Below are positions 14,543 to 23,025 of a DNA stretch of 25,968 bases, in pieces; the first letter of the stretch is position 1, and each line of letters begins with the position of its first letter. This DNA is from Candidatus Bathyarchaeota archaeon (lineage in GTDB: Archaea; Thermoproteota; Bathyarchaeia; Bathyarchaeales; Bathyarchaeaceae): assembly GCA_029879825.1 (NCBI GenBank), contig JAOUPL010000005.1, positions 1-25,968 on the forward strand, written 5' to 3'. The notes below the pieces were generated by a model. That model made no database searches. It worked only from the letters and a program-made list of their open reading frames with translations, and was not told where the DNA came from. The position numbers and the translations under genes are program-made.

Positions 14543-14803
14543 ATGGTGGAGGCCTACATCCTAGTGAAGATATCTACCCAAAAGGAAGTATATGGATCTG
14601 CTCGGTCTGTCGTAGAGAAATTGATGATGATGAAAGGAGTGGAGAATGCAGAGTTGTTGTTTGGCGATTACGATGCCGTTGTGAAGTTGAATGCGCCCAA
14701 AACCCATGATGTTGAGAATTTGGTCATTGAGGAAATCTCGATGATTGAAGGTATTGAATCGACCATTACGCTTCTATGCGTTGATGAAGAAATTCTAGAG
14801 TAG
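14543..14803 (+). CDS. Stand-alone Lrp/AsnC ligand-binding (RAM) domain protein, first of a pair
   Basis: 86 residues from the ATG at 14543, chosen because GAGGG (14530-14534) lies 8 bases upstream; a GTG at 14528 is the longer option. The whole protein is one beta-alpha-beta-beta-alpha-beta RAM domain: MVEAYILVKI, a VVEKLMMMKGVENAELLFGD core with the glycine-aspartate turn, then VIEEISMIEGIESTITLLCV. No DNA-binding helices. Such single-domain proteins form ligand-bound oligomers and may also mix with full Lrp proteins. A TTTAATATA element near 14494 may be its promoter. It lies 12 bases before its partner. Confidence 0.85.
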   Translation: MVEAYILVKISTQKEVYGSARSVVEKLMMMKGVENAELLFGDYDAVVKLNAPKTHDVENLVIEEISMIEGIESTITLLCVDEEILE

Positions 14804-14815
14804 GAGGATTATGCA

Positions 14816-15061
14816 ATGGAATCTGGTTATGTCCTTTTTAACCTTAAGCCTGGAACGAAAAAAGATTTCATAACAAAGGTTAAGGATATAAAAGCAGTGA
14901 AGGAGGCACGGCTTGTGATCGGTATCTGGGATGCTATCGCAAAGATTGAAGCGGAAAGCATAGAAGAGCTGGAGAAGATTTACTTTAACAAAATTGACAA
15001 GATGGCAGACGTAATGGACTCTAGGTTGCACATTGTCGCATGCCCAAGAACAAGGAAATGA
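14816..15061 (+). CDS. Stand-alone Lrp/AsnC ligand-binding (RAM) domain protein, second of a pair
   Basis: 81 residues; ATG with GGAGG 8 bases upstream. Again one RAM domain: YVLFNLKPGTKKDFITKVKD, a VKEARLVIGIWDAIAKIEAE core matching the ligand-site turn, and an ending in SRLHIVACPR. It lacks a helix-turn-helix. It differs strongly from the partner upstream, so it is not a recent copy. Both may sense an amino acid and act together. Role unknown beyond the fold; the gene is convergent with gdh, about 100 bases from its end. Confidence 0.83.
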   Translation: MESGYVLFNLKPGTKKDFITKVKDIKAVKEARLVIGIWDAIAKIEAESIEELEKIYFNKIDKMADVMDSRLHIVACPRTRK

Positions 15062-15157
15062 AAGGAACGACCCTTGAAAAACTTTGTCAGCGAGTGCTAC
15101 GTCATAGCGAGGTTTGCAACCCGACTTTGCAACGGGAAACTTTTTTTGGCTTCTTGC

Positions 15158-16411
15158 TCAAGGCCACAATCCAAGTGATTTTATCGAATCTGCAACCCTT
15201 CCTACACCGAGCGTAAAAGCGGCGTTTCTCATGTCTGTTTCATACTCTTTCATGGCGTCGAAAACATCTTTGAAAGCATTCACCATCTTATACTTGAGCT
15301 TACGGTGGACTTCTTCCTTTGTCCAGTGTTCTCTGTGGAGATTCTGTACCCATTCGAAGTAGCTAACGGTCACACCGCCCGAGTTGGCTAGAATGTCGGG
15401 TATCATGAAGATCCCTTTCTCAGCGAGTATTTTGCTGGCTTCAGGCGTGGTTGGCCCGTTAGCACCCTCAGCCAGAAGATGTGTCTTGATGTTTCCTGCG
15501 TTTTCTTTAGTTATCTGGTTCTCCATGGCTGCTGGGATCAGTATGTCACACTCTGTTTCGAGTAGTTCCTCATTTGTTATGTTTTTGCATCCTTTATAAT
15601 CCATAACCGAATCTGTTTTCTTTTTGTGTTCATTGACTTTTGTCGGGTTAATACCTTTTGGGTTGTAGATTCCGCCCTTAGAATCGCTTAAGGCGATTAT
15701 TTTGCACCCTTGATCGTCTAGAATTCTAGCAGCGTTCCATCCGACTTTTCCAAACCCCTGAACAGCGACGGTTGCGTTTCTTAGTTTCATTCCTAGATGT
15801 TTTGTCGCCTCGTCTATGCAATAGGTTAATCCTCGCGCGGTTGCTGCTTCCCTTCCCTCCGACCCTTGTAAATGGAGAGGTTTTCCTGTCACTACCTCGG
15901 GAACCAAGTATCCTTTGAATTGGCTGTAGGTATCCATGATCCAAGCCATCGTCTGTGCATCGGTATAGACGTCTGGAGCTGGGACATCTTGGTATGGGCC
16001 GATGATGTTTAGTATCATGGTTGTGTATCTCCTTGTCAAGCGTTCAAGCTCGCCAATAGATAGTTCCTTGGGGTTGCACTTTATCCCTCCTTTTGCTCCA
16101 CCATAAGGGATATCTGCGACGGCACATTTCCAAGTCATCCACATCGCTAGGGCCGTGACTTCTTCTAATGTGACATCTGGATGATAACGGATTCCTCCTT
16201 TGTAGGGTCCTCTCGCTTTGCTGTGTTGAACCCTAATTCCTGTGAAAACATTGATCTCACCGTTGTCTCTTCTTATCGGGACGGCTACGATTAGCGATTT
16301 CGTCGGTTTTTTAAGCATCTCGCAGATTCCTGACTCTAAGTTTAACATTTCCGCCGCTAGGTCTACTTGCTGTATTGCAACCTCTAGAGCACTTATTTTC
16401 TTATTTGGCAC
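15158..16411 (-). CDS. gdhA: Glutamate dehydrogenase
   Basis: 417 residues, the normal size of hexameric archaeal glutamate dehydrogenase. GTG start with AGAGGA 6 bases upstream; no in-frame ATG lies upstream. PYKGGIRYHP at 69-78, Lys95, and IPYGGAKGGIK at 101-111 with catalytic Lys107; Rossmann QGFGKVGWNAA at 218-228 and an acid at Asp243, which leans to NAD over NADP but weakly. It interconverts 2-oxoglutarate with ammonia and glutamate. Between the LysW cluster and the aromatic operon it would supply the glutamate used by LysJ and by the aromatic aminotransferase. Divergent from pheA; its promoter shares motifs with lrp. Confidence 0.96.
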   Translation of the reverse strand: MPNKKISALEVAIQQVDLAAEMLNLESGICEMLKKPTKSLIVAVPIRRDNGEINVFTGIRVQHSKARGPYKGGIRYHPDVTLEEVTALAMWMTWKCAVADIPYGGAKGGIKCNPKELSIGELERLTRRYTTMILNIIGPYQDVPAPDVYTDAQTMAWIMDTYSQFKGYLVPEVVTGKPLHLQGSEGREAATARGLTYCIDEATKHLGMKLRNATVAVQGFGKVGWNAARILDDQGCKIIALSDSKGGIYNPKGINPTKVNEHKKKTDSVMDYKGCKNITNEELLETECDILIPAAMENQITKENAGNIKTHLLAEGANGPTTPEASKILAEKGIFMIPDILANSGGVTVSYFEWVQNLHREHWTKEEVHRKLKYKMVNAFKDVFDAMKEYETDMRNAAFTLGVGRVADSIKSLGLWP

Positions 16412-16441
16412 GTAAATTCCTCTACATTTTTCAGGATTATG

Positions 16442-16453
16442 TTTGGAACGAAT
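16442..16453 (-). promoter_or_regulatory. Word TTTGGAACGAAT in the gdh promoter, shared with lrp
   Basis: Plus-strand TTTGGAACGAAT, identical to 8096-8107 in front of lrp and in the same orientation to its gene. It lies between the likely gdh TATA element (about 16460-16468, AACTAAATACC on the minus strand) and the expected start of transcription near 16438, a place where a bound protein would repress. A second shared word, TTCCTCTACATT (16417-16428), covers the ribosome site. Confidence 0.45.
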
Positions 16454-16660
16454 ATGATATGGTATTTAGTTCTTTCTCCCCCCATATTAGCTTTCTATCA
16501 AATCTATTTTCGTCCGATAATGGCAGATGCACATGCAAAACTCAGGGCAGCACAACCTTTCCCTTCCAAATTAAGACATGAAAGTCACAATAAAAGAGAC
16601 AAGCTAATTACAGAGAAACTAAATGAACAATATTAAAGATCAAAAAGTGGAGAAGAAGAT

Positions 16661-17494
16661 ATGAAAGTTGCTTTCCAAGGTGAAATAGGAGCATACAGTG
16701 AAAGTGCAGTTTACTCTTTTTTCGGGCCTTCAGTTGAAGTGAAGCCCTGCAAAAACCTGTCCGATGTCTTTGAAAGCGTGAAAAAAGAAGAAACTCTTTA
16801 TGGAGTAGTTCCCATCGAGAACTCTATAGAAGGAAGCGTAAATCAAACCTACGACCTATTCTTGGAATACGATCTAAAAGTATGTGGCGAAATAGTTCTT
16901 AAGATCGCTCATTGCCTCATAGCTCATCCAGGAACCCAGCTAAACTCGATTAAAACAGTTTACTCCCATCCACAAGCCTTAGCTCAATGCAGAAAATTCT
17001 TAGAACAACTGGGTTTCCGGCTTATTTCAACCTTCGACACCGCAGGCAGCGTAAGAATGATAAAGGATGAGCGGTTGATGGACGCCGCAGCTGTCGCCAG
17101 CGAAAGGGCTGCAGAAATCTACAGCATGAACACTCTCGCCAAAGAAATAGGGGACACTTCAAACAACTACACAAGATTCTTCGTTTTGTCAAAGCAAGAT
17201 TCATCATATTCCGGCGAAGACAAAACTTCCATAATTTTTTCGGTTAAATCCATTCCAGGGGCGTTACATCATGTTCTCAAAGAATTTGCTGTCAGAAACA
17301 TAAACTTGACAAAAATCGAATCCAGACCAACCAAACGAACACCTTGGGAATACAACTTCTATCTAGACTTTGAAGGTCATAGAAACGAAGAAAAATGTCG
17401 AGAAGCGTTAAAAAGCATTAAAGACAAGACGCTTTTTGTAAAAATCCTCGGCTCATACAAAGCGGCTATCGAGGAATCTAAATTCAACTTTTGA
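16661..17494 (+). CDS. pheA: Prephenate dehydratase with ACT domain
   Basis: 277 residues; ATG with a GGAGAAGAAG purine run just upstream. Catalytic domain 1-178: VAFQGEIGAYSESA start, VPIENSIEGSVNQTYDLF near 50-67, and the TRF motif at Thr171-Phe173. ACT domain 188-265, with GALHHVL (200-206) and ESRP (220-223), the elements that bind phenylalanine for feedback control in this family. It turns prephenate into phenylpyruvate. No chorismate mutase is fused; a separate one is in the operon opposite. Its last 11 bases overlap the end of tyrA on the other strand. Confidence 0.96.
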   Translation: MKVAFQGEIGAYSESAVYSFFGPSVEVKPCKNLSDVFESVKKEETLYGVVPIENSIEGSVNQTYDLFLEYDLKVCGEIVLKIAHCLIAHPGTQLNSIKTVYSHPQALAQCRKFLEQLGFRLISTFDTAGSVRMIKDERLMDAAAVASERAAEIYSMNTLAKEIGDTSNNYTRFFVLSKQDSSYSGEDKTSIIFSVKSIPGALHHVLKEFAVRNINLTKIESRPTKRTPWEYNFYLDFEGHRNEEKCREALKSIKDKTLFVKILGSYKAAIEESKFNF

Positions 17495-18356
17495 CGGTGC
17501 CCAACAGCCTATGCATAACTTCATATGACCGCGCGTAGTCAGGATTTACCTCCTTCAACTTTGTCTTAACAAGTTCCATTTTGCTGATAAACGCTGATCC
17601 ATTCTTTCGCCTCACCATGTTAATCCATTCTTCAGTTTTCTCCAAAAATAATCCTTCAATTTTCTCTATTTCCGGTAAATCCATTTGAAGACTTGTATAG
17701 AATTCTGTCTCTTCAGAAGCAACGGCTTCCGCCAAGGTCAATAACATTTTGTAACTGGCCCCTGCAACCTTTTTTGTTTCAAGAAAGTTAGGGTAGTTCA
17801 TCAAAGTATCGCAAACAACCAAGCCGAGAAAGTGAGGAAGCCCCAAGACCACCGACATGAGTTCATCATGCTTTCTCGGAGACATGATAAACACGTTTGC
17901 CCGTCTTTCTTCCAACCAACTTTTGAATTCCCTAGCAAACCGTTTTTCTTCATCATTAACTGGAGTAAGAACGAAATTCTGATTTTCAATGCTCTTTACA
18001 CCAGGGCCAAATACGGGATGGGTTCCCAATGTTATTCCTGTCTTTACGTATTCATGCATTATTTTGACAGGGAATTCTTTTATTGAACAAATATCCATGA
18101 CAACTTGGTCTGGACGTATGTGAGGCTGAATCTCTTTTGCGACAGCTTCAAAGTTCTCTATGGGCACGCATATTAGAACTCTGTCAGCCTTCTTAACGGC
18201 GCTTACGTTATCAGCGATTTCAACCCCGAATTCATCTCTTATTTTTAACAATTTTTCTTTACTTCTGCTTGAAACTATTACGGAATCACCTTCCTCTAGG
18301 AAGAATCTTGTGAACCATCGACCCATTTTCCCTGCGCCTATAATTGCTACTTTCAT
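17484..18356 (-). CDS. tyrA: Prephenate dehydrogenase
   Basis: 290 residues, ATG start overlapping the aminotransferase end by 4 bases. Rossmann motif MKVAIIGAGKMGRWFTRFFL at 1-20; GTHPVFGPG with His113 and GLPHFLGL with His175, residues expected at the prephenate site. An Arg31 after the second strand (SSRSKEK) would favour NADP. It makes 4-hydroxyphenylpyruvate for tyrosine. Last gene of the aromatic operon. The substrate could also be arogenate in principle; prephenate is the default. Confidence 0.92.
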   Translation of the reverse strand: MKVAIIGAGKMGRWFTRFFLEEGDSVIVSSRSKEKLLKIRDEFGVEIADNVSAVKKADRVLICVPIENFEAVAKEIQPHIRPDQVVMDICSIKEFPVKIMHEYVKTGITLGTHPVFGPGVKSIENQNFVLTPVNDEEKRFAREFKSWLEERRANVFIMSPRKHDELMSVVLGLPHFLGLVVCDTLMNYPNFLETKKVAGASYKMLLTLAEAVASEETEFYTSLQMDLPEIEKIEGLFLEKTEEWINMVRRKNGSAFISKMELVKTKLKEVNPDYARSYEVMHRLLGTVKS

Positions 18357-19426
18357 GGTAGTGCCTCACAAATTTTCTTCAATCCTAATTCAATTTCTTC
18401 GTCTGGCACAGTTAAGGCTATTCTGAAATATTCTCGGTAATCTCCAAAAGTTGTGCCAGGAGCTATGGCTACTCCGTCGTCGAGTAGATTTAGGGCGAAA
18501 CTTTCAGAATCTAAGTTGTCGTATTTGGGAAAAACGTAGAAAGGTGCGTCGGGTCTGGAAAATTTCATCTTCGTTTTAGAAAGAATCTTGCATGCCAAAT
18601 CAGCTCTTCGCCGGTAATCTTCTCTAATTTTGTCTACAATCTCTTTCCTCAATTCTAGCGCCTTTAAAGCAGCGATCTGTATGAAAACTGGGACGTTTGT
18701 TAAAGTTATTTGGTTCAGTTTCATCATTTTTTCAACTAACTCCTTTTCCACGATGATGTAACCAATTCTCCATCCTGTCATTGCAAAGGTTTTGGAAAAG
18801 CTTTTAACGAGTACGTGTTTGTCGTCAAAATCTAGAATGCTTTTCGTTTTAACGAAACTTATGTCAGAATATACTTCATCAGATAGAATCGTGACTCCTT
18901 TGTTGTTCGCTATCTGAACAATTTCCTCGAGCACTTTTTCATCAATGACTTTGCTGGTTGGGTTGTTAGGGTTGTTCAATACTATTAGCCGAGTTTTTTG
19001 GTCAATTAAGTTCCCGAGTTTTTCAACGTCAATTTTCCAGCCTGAATCAATGTCTGTCCTCAAAAATCTCATTTCCGCTCCAAAACTTTTTGCAATCAAT
19101 TCGTAGCTGGTCCAGTGAGGGGTTGGAATAATAACGTTTCCTCCCTTTTTCAGCAACAAAAACATTAGGGAAAAAATTGCCCACTTTGAACCCGCGGTGA
19201 TCATCACATTACCCGCAGAAACATTGTGAATGCTTGCCAACTCTTCTCTGAGTCCTTTCTCGCCAACAGAAGAGGCGTATTTTGTCTTTCCTTGTTTCAT
19301 GGCTTCTAAGGCTGCTTCAACTATTTCGTTTGGTGTTGGCTGATCTGGATCTCCCATATTAAATTTTATCATCTTTTTTCCTTCGTTCACAAGTTGTATC
19401 GCTTTTTCACTTATTTCATAGAGCAT
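18353..19426 (-). CDS. Class I/II aminotransferase, probably aromatic
   Basis: 357 residues from the ATG at 19426; a TTG at 19435 is the longest choice, and an in-frame TAG stops further extension. Fold type I motifs: FNMGDPDQPTP near 22-32, NNPNNPTSK, LSDEVYSD, and the PLP lysine Lys212 in KSFSKTFAMTGWRIGY. The N-terminal arm is about 15 residues shorter than in many relatives. Placed between chorismate mutase and prephenate dehydrogenase, it likely transfers an amino group from glutamate to phenylpyruvate and hydroxyphenylpyruvate, or to prephenate. The general annotation would be aspartate/aromatic aminotransferase. Confidence 0.88.
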   Translation of the reverse strand: MLYEISEKAIQLVNEGKKMIKFNMGDPDQPTPNEIVEAALEAMKQGKTKYASSVGEKGLREELASIHNVSAGNVMITAGSKWAIFSLMFLLLKKGGNVIIPTPHWTSYELIAKSFGAEMRFLRTDIDSGWKIDVEKLGNLIDQKTRLIVLNNPNNPTSKVIDEKVLEEIVQIANNKGVTILSDEVYSDISFVKTKSILDFDDKHVLVKSFSKTFAMTGWRIGYIIVEKELVEKMMKLNQITLTNVPVFIQIAALKALELRKEIVDKIREDYRRRADLACKILSKTKMKFSRPDAPFYVFPKYDNLDSESFALNLLDDGVAIAPGTTFGDYREYFRIALTVPDEEIELGLKKICEALP

Positions 19427-19487
19427 TCTAACCAACCTTCCCTAGAAAGACCTAAAACTGTTGAAGTTAATTCTATGTCATGCAGTC

Positions 19488-19763
19488 TTAAATTTTCGTA
19501 TCGGATTCTTGGATCCGTGCGCACATAGCTATTATTTCTTGGTAGATGGCTTTAACTTCCTGCGGGTTAAGTTTCAATTCAGACGCCTTTTTCATAACAT
19601 TCGTGTACACTTCGTCTTCTCTTTGATAGTCTCTGACAGGAATTTCATGTTCCTCTTTGATAGCTCCAATGCTTTCACAGACCTCCATCCTTTCCTTCAG
19701 AAAATACAGGATTCTTTCGTCAATTTCATTAACCTTTTTCCTTAAAGCCAAGATTCTTTCCAA
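19488..19763 (-). CDS. aroQ: Chorismate mutase (AroQ type)
   Basis: 91 residues, the size of single-domain AroQ. TTG start one base after the chorismate synthase stop; a run of G about 10 bases upstream may act as ribosome site, and no ATG is available before residue 26. All-helical, with the expected active-site pattern: Arg8 (LRKKVNEIDERIL), Arg25, Lys36, then a PVRDYQRED stretch. It converts chorismate to prephenate for the two neighbouring prephenate enzymes. Confidence 0.93.
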   Translation of the reverse strand: MERILALRKKVNEIDERILYFLKERMEVCESIGAIKEEHEIPVRDYQREDEVYTNVMKKASELKLNPQEVKAIYQEIIAMCARIQESDTKI

Positions 19764-19764
19764 G

Positions 19765-20877
19765 CTATTTCTGCCCCCCCAAAACTTTTGGTATGAAACC
19801 CGCCCGAAGCATGAGGTCGACTAAAACAATGGCAACCGCAGATTCGATAACTGGAACTGCTTTGGGCAAGATGCATGGGTCATGTCTACCCTTAACCCGA
19901 ATCAGCGTTTCCTCCATCTTTGACAAGTCAATCGTTCTCTGTTCTTTTGAAATCGAGGGCGTTGGTTTTATAGCTGCTCTAACCAGAATCGGCATTCCAG
20001 ACGAAAGCCCGCCCAAAACACCGCCCGCATTGTTTGACAAAGTCACAATTTTTCCGTTTCGTATCACGTATGGATCATTGTTTTCAGAACCTTTAAGTCG
20101 TGCAGCCTTGAATCCGGCGCCAAACTCAACTCCTTTGACGGCTGGTACGTCAAAAAGCATCTTGGCGATTTCAGCATCTAAGGAATCGAAGATGGGTTCA
20201 CCGACGCCGACTGGAACGTTAGAGGCAACGCATTCAACGATTCCTCCAACGCTATCGCCTTCCTTTTTCGCCTCCAAAATTGCTTTCTCCATTTCCTTTG
20301 CACTTTCCAAATTGGGGCATCTCACAGCGGTTTTGTACGTGTTCTTACGAATTTCTTCAAGGGTCAGCATTGTACTGAGCTTCACTTTACCTATCTCAAT
20401 AGTATACGCAAGAACTTCAACGCCAAAGAGACCTAACAGTTTCTTGGCGACGGCACCAGCCATAACGAAAGCCACTGTGATTCTGCCTGAAAATCTTCCT
20501 CCGCCACGATAATCGTTGAAGCTTCCGTATTTGATTCGAGCAGGATAATCAGCGTGTCCAGGTCTAGGCGTGTCCTTAATCAGGTCATACTCGCCGGGGA
20601 TAGCTTCTTTGCTCCACACCCGGGTGCAGATTGGAGCGCCGGTTGTAAAACCATTAAAGGTTCCGGACAAAATTTCAACAACGTCTTTTTCTCTTCTTGC
20701 GGAAACGATTTCTGGTTTGGGCGGTATTCTTTTGTCCAATTCTTTCTGAATGTCTTGTTCAGATAGTGCAAGGCCGGCTGGGCAACCGTCTATCACAACT
20801 CCGACGCATCTGCCATGACTTTCGCCGAAGCAAGTTATGACAAATTCTTTCCCTATAGAATTACTTTCCAACGACAT
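19765..20877 (-). CDS. aroC: Chorismate synthase
   Basis: 370 residues, ATG, overlapping aroA by 17 bases. CFGESHGRCVGVVIDGCPAG at 16-35, a DTPRPGHADYPARIKYG motif, then DYRGGGRFSGR, and near the end a GRHDPCILPKAVPV stretch, all classic for this FMN-dependent enzyme. It removes phosphate from EPSP to make chorismate. Length is typical. Confidence 0.97.
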   Translation of the reverse strand: MSLESNSIGKEFVITCFGESHGRCVGVVIDGCPAGLALSEQDIQKELDKRIPPKPEIVSARREKDVVEILSGTFNGFTTGAPICTRVWSKEAIPGEYDLIKDTPRPGHADYPARIKYGSFNDYRGGGRFSGRITVAFVMAGAVAKKLLGLFGVEVLAYTIEIGKVKLSTMLTLEEIRKNTYKTAVRCPNLESAKEMEKAILEAKKEGDSVGGIVECVASNVPVGVGEPIFDSLDAEIAKMLFDVPAVKGVEFGAGFKAARLKGSENNDPYVIRNGKIVTLSNNAGGVLGGLSSGMPILVRAAIKPTPSISKEQRTIDLSKMEETLIRVKGRHDPCILPKAVPVIESAVAIVLVDLMLRAGFIPKVLGGQK

Positions 20878-22147
20878 TCGCTCCTAACGAACGTAAATCA
20901 TTAAAGAATCTCGGATAGGATTTATTGACGCATTCGGAATTTTGAATTTTCGTTTCACCAACTGCTCCTAAGGCGGCAACGGCGCAGGCCATGGCAATTC
21001 TATGGTCATTATGGGGGTCAATCGTTGCTCCGTGCATGGCACGTAGGCCGCTTATGGTTAAGCCGTCTTCATGTACTTTGATTTCTGCCCCCATCTTCTT
21101 TAGTTCAGCGTGAACGGAACCAAGTCTGTCAGATTCTTTGTATCTAAGCCTCTTTGCGTTGTATATTTTCGAGGTTCCTTTCGAATAGCATGCAAGAACA
21201 GCGCAGACTGGAACCAAGTCAGGTATGTTCCTTGCATCAACATCAACGGCGTTAAGTTGTCTCCCATCGACCTCCACGAATTCATCATCAGCCTTCACTT
21301 TCGAACCCATTTCCTTTAGTATGTCCAATATTGCTCTATCTCCCTGAATTGTATGATGATCAAGATTTTTCACTTTCACCCTTGAAGACGTTACTGCTGC
21401 AGCTGCTAGGAGGAAGGCAGCAGATGAAAAGTCGCCTGGAACTTCATGGCTGCATGGATTATAATCTTGGTTGGAAGGAATCCTTAATCGCGCGAAGTCA
21501 GATGATGCAGATACTTTAATGCCATGCTTAGTGAGGACCTCCATGGTCATTTGAACGTAGCTCCTAGACTCTAGAGGTGTAATGACAGATATTTCTGTGT
21601 CCTCTTTCGCCTTTGGACAGGCAAATAGTAGTCCGGAGACGAATTGGGAACTTATGTCTCCCCTTATTGACGTTTTGCCTCCTCTGATTCCTCCCCCACG
21701 GATTCTTACAAACGAGCTTCCTTCTCTCAGTTGGAGATTAGATTCTGTTCCCAGTTGTTTGAGGCTTTGGAGAAGGGGTGCTACAGGTCTTCTTTCAAGG
21801 GACGATCCAAAAGTGAAGATTGAAGAATCCGAGGCGAGGGCGGCAACAGGTATCATAAAACGAAAGGTAGCTCCAGACTCTCCACAATCTATCGGGCTCT
21901 TTGGAGCTCTAAGCGACTCTACTCCCTTAACCCTCCAGCAATTCTCCCGTAGTTCTATTTCAGCTCCGAAGGCTTCTACAGCCCGTAAAGTCGCTTTGGT
22001 GTCATCTGAAACTAGAGGATTAGATATTTTCGAGGTTCCGTTTGACAGTAATGCGGCTATCAGCATCCTATGTGTATAGGCTTTGGATGGAGGAGCCGAA
22101 ACTCCACCTTCCAAATGCTCGCTTTTCCTAACAACAACCTCCACCAA
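20861..22147 (-). CDS. aroA: 3-phosphoshikimate 1-carboxyvinyltransferase (EPSP synthase)
   Basis: 428 residues. The start is TTG at 22147 or the next codon GTG at 22144; there is no ATG. PPSKAYTHRML with Lys22 and Arg27; CGESGATFRF at 88-97; NIPDLVP with Asp310; RYKESDR at 335-341; PHNDHRIAMA at 378-387; and Lys409 (NKSYPRF), together a full active site. It joins PEP to shikimate 3-phosphate. The start is 5 bases after the shikimate kinase stop. Confidence 0.97.
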   Translation of the reverse strand: MVEVVVRKSEHLEGGVSAPPSKAYTHRMLIAALLSNGTSKISNPLVSDDTKATLRAVEAFGAEIELRENCWRVKGVESLRAPKSPIDCGESGATFRFMIPVAALASDSSIFTFGSSLERRPVAPLLQSLKQLGTESNLQLREGSSFVRIRGGGIRGGKTSIRGDISSQFVSGLLFACPKAKEDTEISVITPLESRSYVQMTMEVLTKHGIKVSASSDFARLRIPSNQDYNPCSHEVPGDFSSAAFLLAAAAVTSSRVKVKNLDHHTIQGDRAILDILKEMGSKVKADDEFVEVDGRQLNAVDVDARNIPDLVPVCAVLACYSKGTSKIYNAKRLRYKESDRLGSVHAELKKMGAEIKVHEDGLTISGLRAMHGATIDPHNDHRIAMACAVAALGAVGETKIQNSECVNKSYPRFFNDLRSLGANVVGK

Positions 22148-22152
22148 TTTAA

Positions 22153-23025
22153 TCAGCCCACCACCTCAGCCTTCTTGTGGTTAACCCGAGCTTCCAGAAT
22201 TTCTCCATCATACCTCTGCCAAGCGTCTCTCACGAGGTCTATTTTCTCGTCAGGAACGATGGCGGTAACTGCGGGACCAGTGCCAGATAATCCTGCGGCC
22301 AAGGCTCCTGCCATTAAAGCATCTACAGCTATAGACGGATCGCACCCTAATGCTGAAGAGTAGATCAAACCGTTTAGAGTTAGAGCTACCCAATAGTTCC
22401 TTTTCAGAGCTTCTTTGTAAGCTATTTTGACGAGGGAAGCTACGCCTTTCATTCGATCTATGTCCGAACTAACCGTGTAAGTCTTCTTTGCCGGAACGTA
22501 GAATAGAACAACCAAGTCTTCAGTTACTTCAAAGCGTTTAACGATTCTTCTTTTCAGGTTGTCTGTAACCACGACTCCTCCAAAGTAAGAGGCGCAAGCG
22601 TCGTCGAAGGCGCCTGTTATAGTAACCTTTGCATCGATTGCCCCACCTACGCCAAGCCTCACGATTGTTACGTCGTCTAGATGTTTTTCTAAAGCAGCAA
22701 CAGTAGCCAAGGCTATGGCATTTCCTGCCGCACTACTACTTTTCAACCCTCTTGCTATGGGGATGTTTGACCAGGTTTCAACTTTGGCGCCAAACTTTCC
22801 TTCGAGATTGAAATATTTGAGAAACCTTCCCACAGTCTTTTCAATCAGAACTGAATCTTCTGTGGGATCTGACACAATCGTGCTCTCAATAATTCCGGGT
22901 TCATCCGTTAGTTTGACCCTTGCCTTTGTCCACAGGTCAACTCCTATGGCTGCTCCCTTACCAGTCGCGATGGCGTTTATTATTGTGGCTGCTCCGTGGG
23001 ATATGGCTTCAGCTTTTCCGTTCAA
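22153..23025 (-). CDS. aroK: Archaeal shikimate kinase (GHMP family)
   Basis: 290 residues from the TTG at 23025-23023, which forms a TTGA overlap with the aroE stop and has CAGGTG about 8 bases upstream. The frame is open further up to 23103, but those 26 residues lie inside aroE and do not fit the family; the TTG gives the normal start, with GKAEAISHGAATIINAIATG. The GHMP phosphate loop is PIARGLKSSSAAGNA near 89-103, and TGTGPAV-like LSGTGPAVTAI closes the site. It phosphorylates shikimate; this is the archaeal form, not related to bacterial AroK. Confidence 0.94.
   Translation of the reverse strand: MNGKAEAISHGAATIINAIATGKGAAIGVDLWTKARVKLTDEPGIIESTIVSDPTEDSVLIEKTVGRFLKYFNLEGKFGAKVETWSNIPIARGLKSSSAAGNAIALATVAALEKHLDDVTIVRLGVGGAIDAKVTITGAFDDACASYFGGVVVTDNLKRRIVKRFEVTEDLVVLFYVPAKKTYTVSSDIDRMKGVASLVKIAYKEALKRNYWVALTLNGLIYSSALGCDPSIAVDALMAGALAAGLSGTGPAVTAIVPDEKIDLVRDAWQRYDGEILEARVNHKKAEVVG

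Noticed and set aside
19793..20512. Long open frame of 239 codons on the plus strand
   Set aside because: It is antisense to the well-supported chorismate synthase gene, and its translation is Ser/Thr/Pro rich with no recognisable motif.
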